Source: an uncultured Collinsella sp. (GTDB lineage: Bacteria; Actinomycetota; Coriobacteriia; Coriobacteriales; Coriobacteriaceae). Taken from it: a DNA stretch of 22,009 nucleotides. Positions 1 through 5,905 of this stretch are shown one piece after another. Both the position numbers and the translations under genes were made by a program. The notes beneath the pieces were generated by a model. That model was not told where the DNA came from, did no database searches, and saw nothing but the letters and a program-made list of their open reading frames with translations. Location: NCBI GenBank assembly GCA_900556705.1, contig USPT01000004.1:1-22009 (forward strand), in the 5' to 3' direction. How positions within the stretch are numbered: position 1 is the stretch's first letter; each line of letters begins with the position of its first letter.

Positions 1-121
1 CCCCTCGTAGTCGTTTGAACGTTCGGGATACTTTAGCACAGTGGAGCGCCAGGCGTGACCGCATCACGGTAAAACTCGACTGCGCCGCTATGATTTACAG
101 GATGGTTACATGGGGGAGGGC
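1..121. other. left edge, no supported gene
   Basis: This stretch lies downstream of the minus-strand antitoxin gene. I looked for a RelE/ParE-type toxin reading on from the antitoxin. The minus strand has only an ATG directly followed by TAA and a short open frame without toxin-like residues. A 62-codon plus-strand frame starts at 15 but overlaps the antitoxin gene and resembles nothing. I see no terminator hairpin with a T run. Confidence 0.4.
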
Positions 122-412
122 TTATCTCGAGGCTCGCATCCGATCCGCCTCGGTCTTCGCTTGTTTCCAGGGGCGCACGCGACTGTTGGTGAGGTCGTCG
201 TAGCCACGCGTGATGGCACGTTGAATGTGATCTTCGTGTTCCTGAATGGTGGTTAGTGCGCGCGTCTGATCGCCATAGGTCTCGGCATCCATGACGACAA
301 GCGACGCCGGTCCGTTTTTGGTTAGGCAGACGGGCTCTTTGGTCTTGTGGCAGCTCTCTGCAATAGCGCCAGAGTTGCGCTGCAGATCGGAAATAGGCTT
401 TACGACAGGCAT
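122..412 (-). CDS. Phd/YefM-family antitoxin (orphan)
   Basis: A 96-residue protein. Antitoxins of this family bind DNA through their N-terminal half to autorepress, and neutralise a RelE/Doc-type toxin through the C-terminal half. The N-terminus has the family pattern PISDLQRNSGAIAE, then KEPVCLTKNGPASLVVMDAETY, matching the usual 'pISdlR...epviiTkNGrpaaVlvs.eeY' block. The C-terminal 45 residues are charged and should hold the toxin-binding part. The ATG at 412 is chosen over one eight codons upstream because an AAGGAG Shine-Dalgarno lies six bases before it and the longer form would start inside the operator. No toxin gene follows in the remaining 121 bases, so it looks solitary. It may defend against a chromosomal or phage toxin, be a relic, or act only as a repressor. 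Confidence 0.8.
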   Translation of the reverse strand: MPVVKPISDLQRNSGAIAESCHKTKEPVCLTKNGPASLVVMDAETYGDQTRALTTIQEHEDHIQRAITRGYDDLTNSRVRPWKQAKTEADRMRASR

Positions 413-424
413 ATGAAACTCCTT

Positions 425-452
425 ACATAGAATCATATGTATAACTCTATGT
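425..452. promoter_or_regulatory. inverted repeat, likely antitoxin operator
   Basis: ACATAGA (425-431) and TCTATGT (446-452) form a perfect 7-bp inverted repeat, with a CATATG palindrome between the arms. It sits directly upstream of the Shine-Dalgarno of the antitoxin gene and overlaps TATGAT-like and TATACA-like -10 candidates on the minus strand. Phd/YefM proteins are known to bind palindromes in their own promoters. No good -35 box was found, so the exact promoter is not defined. Confidence 0.45.
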
Positions 453-585
453 TGAGCGTAGCGGAGGATGGCGTTAGGCGTGTGCGTGCCTGCATTCGTA
501 AGCGCGGTTGTCTGGCAAGCGTGATTTGGGGCGACCTCGTCAAAGCTTCTGAGCTGCGAAAATGACCGTTAACCGGATTAAATTT

Positions 586-597
586 TGTTGCTCAACA
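586..597. promoter_or_regulatory. short inverted repeat TGTTG-CT-CAACA
   Basis: TGTTG (586-590) and CAACA (593-597) are perfect complements separated by two bases, ending just before the TTGACA box at 599-604. This could be a half-site for a repressor or activator of the BREX promoter. The arms are only five bases, so chance occurrence cannot be excluded. Confidence 0.25.
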
Positions 598-598
598 T

Positions 599-641
599 TT
601 GACACTCTGGGCGTGGTAACTTTTTTACCAACAGGTATGAT
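599..641 (+). promoter_or_regulatory. candidate BREX operon promoter region
   Basis: A consensus -35 box TTGACA lies at 599-604, but the positions 17-18 bases downstream (TTTTTA/TTTTAC, 622-628) are a poor -10. A much better -10, TATGAT, lies at 636-641 but has only TGGTAA/GTGGTA at the -35 distance. Which pair is used cannot be settled from sequence. The inverted repeat at 614-630 overlaps either arrangement, so a DNA-binding regulator is plausible. Confidence 0.35.
614..630. promoter_or_regulatory. operator-like inverted repeat TGGTAA-N5-TTACCA
   Basis: TGGTAA (614-619) and TTACCA (625-630) are perfect 6-bp arms around a CTTTTT spacer. Its position within the candidate promoter (599-641) is where a repressor or activator of BREX would bind. 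The cognate protein is not encoded in the window as far as I can see. Confidence 0.4.
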
Positions 642-650
642 TATTGTCAT

Positions 651-684
651 GTGCGCCGCGCCTGCCTGCCGGGTTGCGGCGCAC
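651..684 (+). promoter_or_regulatory. 5' leader hairpin of the BREX mRNA
   Basis: GTGCGCCGC (651-659) and GCGGCGCAC (676-684) form a perfect 9-bp GC-rich stem with a 16-base loop. No T run follows, so it is not a standard intrinsic terminator. If transcription starts from the TATGAT box at 636-641, the stem would lie within a few bases of the 5' end of the mRNA, where it could protect the transcript or control translation of brxA. Confidence 0.45.
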
Positions 685-707
685 TTGTGACAGCCTTTGA
701 CACCCTT

Positions 708-722
708 GGAGCGTGTACTGTG
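708..722 (+). promoter_or_regulatory. Shine-Dalgarno and upstream GTG start for brxA
   Basis: GGAG at 708-711 is followed after eight bases by GTG at 720-722, a well-spaced ribosome-binding site. This is the best translation start near brxA, yet its frame enters the ten-G tract and ends at TGA 783-785 after 21 codons. With one G fewer (9) or two more (12) it would continue into brxA with the N-terminus MDVTTKSVRGGVLTREQF (9-G form). It therefore decides how the G tract is interpreted. Confidence 0.55.
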
Positions 723-744
723 GATGTAACCACAAAAAGCGTTC

Positions 745-754
745 GGGGGGGGGG
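745..754 (+). repeat. poly-G tract (G10), putative phase-variation switch
   Basis: Ten consecutive Gs run into the GTG codon at 754. Long homopolymeric G tracts change length by slipped-strand mispairing and commonly switch genes on and off. The tract lies between the well-spaced GGAG/GTG start at 720 and the conserved part of BrxA, and at ten Gs the two are out of frame. A G tract in pglX is known to make the related Pgl system of Streptomyces coelicolor phase variable. No other mononucleotide run this long was noticed in the window. Confidence 0.7.
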
Positions 755-1404
755 TGCTCACCCGCGAGCAATTCCTCCCGCATGAGATGCGCATCGTCGC
801 TGCCCTTCGTATGCAGGGCGCAAGCGACGAGCAGGTCATTGTACGCGTAAAGAGCGAGAACCTCTTTCAATATCCCACGGAGCGCATGGTCGCCAACCGC
901 GCAACCGTGTGCCTTCGCCGCCTTGACGCCATGGTGCCCACGGACGCCGTATGCGCCGCGCGCGGCATCGACCCCAAAACCGCCGTCGAGGCTGCGTCAT
1001 CCCTAACCAGGCTCATGGCATCCGGCACTCCCACGCAGGCGGACCAGGCCATCTTCTACAGCATGATCTGCCGCTACGATATCGTGCACGAGTTCGTGCT
1101 CGTCGAGGTAGGGGAGCGCCTACAAAACTTCGATTATGCCTTTACGGAGGTTGACCTCAACGCCTTTATGACACGCTTTACCACGGAATATCCGGACGCG
1201 GCCCGCTGGACTGAGGCCACGGTCAGGCGCATTAAGGGCTCGCTCCGCCAGACGCTCCGCCATGCCGGCCTTATCGGCGAGGGCCAGGGCCCGGAGTCCG
1301 AGCGCCTGTCACCACTCTTCCTCGATTCCGATGTCGAGCGAGCCTTGGTTCAGCTGGGCGAGCAGTCGCTTATCGCGGCCCTTACCGGCAGGGCGGTGAT
1401 GTAG
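754..1404 (+). CDS. brxA: BREX protein BrxA (DUF1819), N-terminus disturbed by poly-G
   Basis: BrxA is a small core BREX protein of about 200 residues, reported to bind DNA, and required for the system. The family signature is clear near the start: LTREQFLPHEMRIVAALRMQG, then ENLFQYPTERM, close to the 'ENLFQYpTe' hallmark of DUF1819. A second conserved part covers the middle (QADQAIFYSMICRYDIVHEF). The open frame can only start at GTG 754, which abuts the G tract and lacks a spaced Shine-Dalgarno. Family members normally carry some ten residues before the LT(R/G)E block, and here these are supplied by the frame starting at GTG 720. I conclude that the gene is one base out of frame as written: phase OFF, or a homopolymer error. 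A weaker possibility is low-level initiation at 754 or at ATG 787. brxB follows after one base. Confidence 0.88.
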   Translation: MLTREQFLPHEMRIVAALRMQGASDEQVIVRVKSENLFQYPTERMVANRATVCLRRLDAMVPTDAVCAARGIDPKTAVEAASSLTRLMASGTPTQADQAIFYSMICRYDIVHEFVLVEVGERLQNFDYAFTEVDLNAFMTRFTTEYPDAARWTEATVRRIKGSLRQTLRHAGLIGEGQGPESERLSPLFLDSDVERALVQLGEQSLIAALTGRAVM

Positions 1405-1405
1405 C

Positions 1406-2098
1406 GTGGCTCCCGTCAAAAGCGCCGTCGACCCTGTTATCACCCCGGCGACCGATCTCACCACCAATATCGGCATCCATTCCCGCAAGAGCGTCGTGGC
1501 GGCGCATGTCCGCTCCGAGCGCGCCTGTCAGGAATTTGAGCGCCGTGCGCAGCTTCTGCGCGAGTGCCTGTGCAGCGAGGACTTTTTGGCCAACAAGGGC
1601 ATAGGCAATGAGATCGGCTTCCACACCTTTTGCTATGACCCCGCGCTGGAGTTTGAGGCGCGTGCATTATTTGACACCCTTTCACGCGATGCCGAGGCCG
1701 ACAAGCTTCCGTGCACGCTCAAGGTCGTGAACCTTTACGACGCCGTGCTGGCAATTCTCGAAAAGCGCCGTGTCCTCAAGGCTATCCCGCACCAAGAGGA
1801 GCGCCGCGGTACCCAGCGCGTACTCGAGGACGTGGCCAAGTTCGCCTCGCCCGAGAAAGTCGCCGCGTACATCCTTGAGCAGACCGAGCCGCACGCGCCT
1901 GGAGACGTCGTTCTCCTCACCGGCGCGGGCGAGGTTTTCCCGTTCTTTCGCATACACACGCTTCTCCACTGCATGCTTGCGGATTTTGATGAGGTGCCTG
2001 TGGTCGCCGCCTACCCGGGCAGTTTCAACGGCTCTTCTTTCCAGCTCTTTAACCGTCTGCCGGCCGACAACTACTACCGCGCCATCGATATCTCGTAA
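1406..2098 (+). CDS. brxB: BREX protein BrxB (DUF1788)
   Basis: BrxB is a core BREX protein of unknown biochemical role, always next to brxA in type 1 systems. The 230-residue product matches DUF1788 along most of its length: FERRAQLLRECLCSEDFLANKGIGNEI near residue 45, the VVNLYDAVLAILEKR block near 110, DVVLLTGAGEVFPFFRIHTLL near 175, and the C-terminal PVVAAYPGSFNGSSFQLF...DNYYRAIDI. The first ~38 residues have no obvious counterpart, so the GTG at 1406, one base after the brxA stop, may be too far upstream. GTG codons around residues 30-31 are alternatives. The near overlap with brxA suggests translational coupling, so loss of brxA translation could also depress brxB. Confidence 0.92.
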   Translation: MAPVKSAVDPVITPATDLTTNIGIHSRKSVVAAHVRSERACQEFERRAQLLRECLCSEDFLANKGIGNEIGFHTFCYDPALEFEARALFDTLSRDAEADKLPCTLKVVNLYDAVLAILEKRRVLKAIPHQEERRGTQRVLEDVAKFASPEKVAAYILEQTEPHAPGDVVLLTGAGEVFPFFRIHTLLHCMLADFDEVPVVAAYPGSFNGSSFQLFNRLPADNYYRAIDIS

Positions 2099-2176
2099 GC
2101 ACGGCTCCCCGCAGACAAGTCCCTGCCGCCGTTAACAACCCTTTGCCATAACGTTCCCAAACCCAAAGGAGCACCC

Positions 2177-5100
2177 ATGGACAACACGATCATTCGCGAC
2201 CTCTTTGCAAAAGACATCAACCGCTCCATCAACGGCGTGGTCAAGGTCCAGGATTCAAAAGATGGGTCCATCCGCCAGGAGCTTGACGAGTACGTGGTGA
2301 CGCGCGAGTTGCAGAGGCATTTTGCCACGTTCTTCAAGGCCTACGGCGATGCCATCGATGTGCGCACCGACAAGATCGGCGTGTGGATCAGTGGTTTCTT
2401 CGGTTCCGGTAAATCGCACTTCCTCAAGATGCTGAGCTATCTGCTCGAGAATCGCCAGATCGGCGGCAAGAGCGCCATCCGCTACTTTGACGGCAAGATC
2501 GTCGACCCCATGGTCGAGGCTGCCATGGAGCGTGCCTGCTCGGTGTCCACGCAGGCCATCCTCTTTAACATCGATAGCAAGGCGGGCCAGTGGAAGCAGG
2601 GCGATACGGCTCCCACGGCGCTGCTTCGCGGCTTTGAGCGCATGTTCTACGAGGCGCGCGGCTTCTACGGCGAGGACCTCAAGCTTGCAAAGCTCGAGGA
2701 CTACATCGATTCCCTGGGCAAGACCCAGGAGTTCCGCGAGGCCTTTGAGCGCGTGAACGGCGAGTCCTGGCTCCAGACCCGCGACACCTACAGCTACTTT
2801 GAGGACGACGTCGTCGAGGTGCTGCAGAGCGTGCTCGGCATGAGTGAAAAGGCCGCATGGAACTGGCTCGAGGGTTCTGAGGACGAGGTTTTGGCCCCCG
2901 ATGTCTTTGCCAAAAAGGTCAAGGGCTACGTAGACGCTCAGGCAGCGGCCCACGGCGGCAACTACCGTTTACTCTTTATGGTCGACGAGGTGGGTCAGTT
3001 TATTACAAACGACCGGGATCCAAGCCTTATGTTGAGTCTTCAGACCATCGTCGAGGAGCTGGGTGCCGCCTGCGGTGGCCGCGTGTGGGTGATGGTCACG
3101 AGCCAGGAGGCCATCGACAACCTGAGCCTGCCCGTGGGCAACGACTTTTCAAAGATCCAAGGCCGCTTCAATACCCGCCTTTCGCTCTCCAGCTCCAGCG
3201 TGGACGAGGTCATCCAGCGCCGTGTGCTCGAGAAGACCGCGCCGGCGGCCGATATGCTTGCACAGGTCTACGAGCAAGACGCCGCCGTCCTCAAAAACAA
3301 CTTTACCTTTGAGGGCGGCTCGCGCTCCGACCTTGCCGGTTTCGCCAACTCCAAGGATTTTGTGGCCAGCTACCCGTTTGTGGGCTACCAGTTTAAGCTT
3401 CTGCCCGACGTGATGACCGAGGTACGCAAGCACGGTGTTAAGGCCAAGCACATGTCCACGGGCGAGCGCTCCATGCTGAGCGCGTTTCAGGAGAGCGCTC
3501 AGGCCATTCAGCATGACCAGACTGGTGCACTCGTGCCGTTCTGGCGCTTCTTCGACACAATCTCCAAGGATTTGGAGCACGGCATCATTCAGGTCGTCGT
3601 CTGTGCGGAGCGCGCGGCTGAAAACGCAGAGGGTCTTGAGAGCTACGATGTCCGGGTGCTTAAGCTCCTGTACTTGATCCGCTACATCGGCTACGTCAAG
3701 GCCACGGTCGAGAACATCTCCATCCTTATGATCGATAGCCTGGACGTGGACAAGCGCGCCCTTAAGGACCGCGTCAAGGAATCTCTGGCCCGCTTGGAGC
3801 GCGAGAGCTACGTGGCACGCCAGGGCGATACCTATAGCTTCCTCACCGACGAGGAGCAGGAGATAGCGCAGGAGATCGCACGCACCCCGATCGACAACGC
3901 GAAGGTGATTGAGTACATCAAGAAGCGCCTGTTCGAAAGCATCTACACTGCGCGCAAACTCAACCGCGGGGCCAACGACTTTCCGTTTGACCGCTATGTG
4001 GACGGCTCAATCCACGGTACCAGCATGGGCGGCATGGAACTTTCCGTGGTGACTATGGCCAGCGATTTGGGCCGTTCGGACGATGCCGAGCTGGCATTGA
4101 AATCCGTGGATAAGGCCATCGTGGCCTTGAGCGACGAGGTGGATTATTGGGCCCCACTCGTCAACGCCGCTAAGATTCGCATGTACGCCCAGACGCGCAA
4201 TCTGCAGGAGCTACCGCCGAGTACCCGCCAGATTGTCGAGGCCAAAATGCGCGAGAAGGACTTTAACGAGAAAGAGGCTGACGCCCTTTTGGCTGAGGCA
4301 GTGCTCCATGCACGATGCGCCGTCAACGGGCGCATGATTGAGATCCGTGCTGCCAAACCCGCTCAGGTCTTTGAGCAGGTGCTGGCGCAGCTGTGCGATG
4401 TGGTCTTTGAAAAGGCCGACTATATCGGCGCGCCGGTCACGAGCGATTCCGATATTCGCTCTACTCTGGTGGGCAACGTTCAAGTGGGGCTCGCTGGCAT
4501 GGATGCAGGTAACACGCGTGCGCTCAAAGAGGTCGAGGACTACCTCAAAGTGCAGCACCAGCGCCACCTGGATACCGCTATGGGCGATATCCAGCGCCAG
4601 TACCAGCAAAGGCCCTTTGGCTGGCGCGAGGTCGACATCGCAAATGTGGTGGCGCAGCTTGTGGTGGAGCAGCGCGCGCAGGTGCTGTTTGGCGGTCAGA
4701 CGGTTCAAGCTAATGACAGCCGCATGGTGGCGCTCCTGCGAAAGGATGCCGATAAGGCCCAGGTGCGCTTGCGCATGCGTATGAGCGACCGGTTGCTACG
4801 CGCCACGGGCGAACTCATGTGTGACCTGTTTGATCTCAAGACCGTGCCCTCCAACGAGGATAAGCTCGTGGCCGAGCTCAAAGAGCGCCTTGAGGGCTTG
4901 CGCGAGGCGTGCCTCGCCATGGCACGCGACTACTACACGGGCATCAAGCTGGCCTACCCGTATCCCGGTGAGGACGAGTGCGAGAAGATGCGCTCGGAGG
5001 TGGCCGACGTCCTTAAGGACCAGAACGAGGCCGAGGCGTTCTTGACCACGTTCACCAAGCATGAGGAGCGTTTGCTCGATGCCAAGGAAGACTTTGACAA

Positions 5101-5839
5101 GGTGGTTGAGTTCTTCGAGCCCAATCAACGAACAGCGTTTGACCACGCCAGGGATTTCTTGAACCGCACCGAGGGTATCGAGTATGCCTCCGATGACATT
5201 CCCGGTGCGGTGGAGAACGTGGCAACGGTTCGTGAGATCCTCAAAGATCCCAAGCCCTACGGCCGTATTAAAGACCTGCAGCCGCTTATGGATCCCGTCG
5301 AGGATGACATGAAAAAGCTGTTGGGCATCCGCCGCAATGAGTTTTTGTGTCGCATCGAGAGCGATCTGCAAGACCTGCGGACGCAGGCCGAGAGTCAAAA
5401 GGGCTTTGTCAATCAGGCCAAGGATGCCATAGCAGACGCCGGCACCAAATACGAGTCGTTCAAAAACCGTGCCCACAGCGCTCAAAGTCTCAACGAACTG
5501 AGCGTTGTTGCAACTAACTGGGGCGACTGGCTCAGTGCGGCGGCCAACGAGATGTACGACGCTGTGGATGAGGCCCGCGTGCGCATGGACAACGAGCGCC
5601 GCACCACCGAGGTCATGAGTACGGGCGAGGTGGTCAAGAAGGTCTCCAACAAGGGCGCCGCATCGTCTGCTCCCGTGCCCGCGCCCAAGCCCCAGCGCAA
5701 GATCAAGACTGTGCGCCGCGCCGATCTGGCCAAGCCGAGTCGTCTCTTGTCCGCAGAGGACGTGGAGCGCTACGTGGACGACCTGCGCTCCCGCCTTATG
5801 CAGGCGCTCGCTGCAAACGACGAGATCCGTATCAACTAA
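2177..5839 (+). CDS. brxC: BREX ATPase BrxC
   Basis: A 1220-residue P-loop ATPase, the usual length for BrxC/PglY, an essential BREX component that forms part of the complex with BrxB, PglX and PglZ. The Walker A motif GFFGSGKS is at residues 73-80 in the context VWISGFFGSGKSHFLKML, and the Walker B segment LLFMVDEVGQFI has its acidic pair at D270-E271. A sensor-like VMVTSQEAI follows. The N-terminus (MDNTIIRDLFAKDINRSINGV) is typical of the family. The C-terminal half is charged and helical with likely coiled coil. An AAAGGAG Shine-Dalgarno at 2165-2171 supports the start. It is separated from brxB by 78 bases and from pglX by a 66-base gap with a strong hairpin. Confidence 0.96.
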   Translation: MDNTIIRDLFAKDINRSINGVVKVQDSKDGSIRQELDEYVVTRELQRHFATFFKAYGDAIDVRTDKIGVWISGFFGSGKSHFLKMLSYLLENRQIGGKSAIRYFDGKIVDPMVEAAMERACSVSTQAILFNIDSKAGQWKQGDTAPTALLRGFERMFYEARGFYGEDLKLAKLEDYIDSLGKTQEFREAFERVNGESWLQTRDTYSYFEDDVVEVLQSVLGMSEKAAWNWLEGSEDEVLAPDVFAKKVKGYVDAQAAAHGGNYRLLFMVDEVGQFITNDRDPSLMLSLQTIVEELGAACGGRVWVMVTSQEAIDNLSLPVGNDFSKIQGRFNTRLSLSSSSVDEVIQRRVLEKTAPAADMLAQVYEQDAAVLKNNFTFEGGSRSDLAGFANSKDFVASYPFVGYQFKLLPDVMTEVRKHGVKAKHMSTGERSMLSAFQESAQAIQHDQTGALVPFWRFFDTISKDLEHGIIQVVVCAERAAENAEGLESYDVRVLKLLYLIRYIGYVKATVENISILMIDSLDVDKRALKDRVKESLARLERESYVARQGDTYSFLTDEEQEIAQEIARTPIDNAKVIEYIKKRLFESIYTARKLNRGANDFPFDRYVDGSIHGTSMGGMELSVVTMASDLGRSDDAELALKSVDKAIVALSDEVDYWAPLVNAAKIRMYAQTRNLQELPPSTRQIVEAKMREKDFNEKEADALLAEAVLHARCAVNGRMIEIRAAKPAQVFEQVLAQLCDVVFEKADYIGAPVTSDSDIRSTLVGNVQVGLAGMDAGNTRALKEVEDYLKVQHQRHLDTAMGDIQRQYQQRPFGWREVDIANVVAQLVVEQRAQVLFGGQTVQANDSRMVALLRKDADKAQVRLRMRMSDRLLRATGELMCDLFDLKTVPSNEDKLVAELKERLEGLREACLAMARDYYTGIKLAYPYPGEDECEKMRSEVADVLKDQNEAEAFLTTFTKHEERLLDAKEDFDKVVEFFEPNQRTAFDHARDFLNRTEGIEYASDDIPGAVENVATVREILKDPKPYGRIKDLQPLMDPVEDDMKKLLGIRRNEFLCRIESDLQDLRTQAESQKGFVNQAKDAIADAGTKYESFKNRAHSAQSLNELSVVATNWGDWLSAAANEMYDAVDEARVRMDNERRTTEVMSTGEVVKKVSNKGAASSAPVPAPKPQRKIKTVRRADLAKPSRLLSAEDVERYVDDLRSRLMQALAANDEIRIN

Positions 5840-5846
5840 CCCGCGG

Positions 5847-5878
5847 AGCCACCGGTGCCAAAGCGCGCACCGGTGGCT
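5847..5878 (+). terminator. strong intercistronic hairpin between brxC and pglX
   Basis: AGCCACCGGTGC (5847-5858) and GCACCGGTGGCT (5867-5878) form a perfect 12-bp stem with an 8-base loop, starting seven bases after the brxC stop codon. It is followed by TATGGCGTTTAG rather than a T tract, so it is at best a weak terminator. It could reduce read-through, protect the 3' end of a brxABC mRNA, or set the ratio between the upstream genes and the methyltransferase. The pglX Shine-Dalgarno begins about 14 bases downstream. Confidence 0.6.
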
Positions 5879-5905
5879 TATGGCGTTTAGAAAGGCTCAT
5901 CAACC

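Larger units (their letters stand above)
437..719. other. intergenic leader region between antitoxin and BREX operon
   Basis: About 300 bases without a gene. They hold the divergent control regions of the antitoxin (minus) and the BREX operon (plus): three inverted repeats (586-597, 614-630, 651-684), -35/-10-like boxes, and an 8-base direct repeat TTTGACAC at 598-605 and 696-703. Small open frames on the minus strand here run across brxA and look like shadows. No BrxR-type regulator gene is present in the window. Confidence 0.5.

Noticed and set aside
15..203. 62-codon plus-strand frame at the left edge
   Set aside because: Overlaps the better supported antitoxin gene on the other strand, has no convincing Shine-Dalgarno, and its product resembles nothing.
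696..730. Second TTGACA (697-702) as promoter for brxA
   Set aside because: No acceptable -10 lies 16-18 bases downstream. The region there holds the Shine-Dalgarno and start codon.
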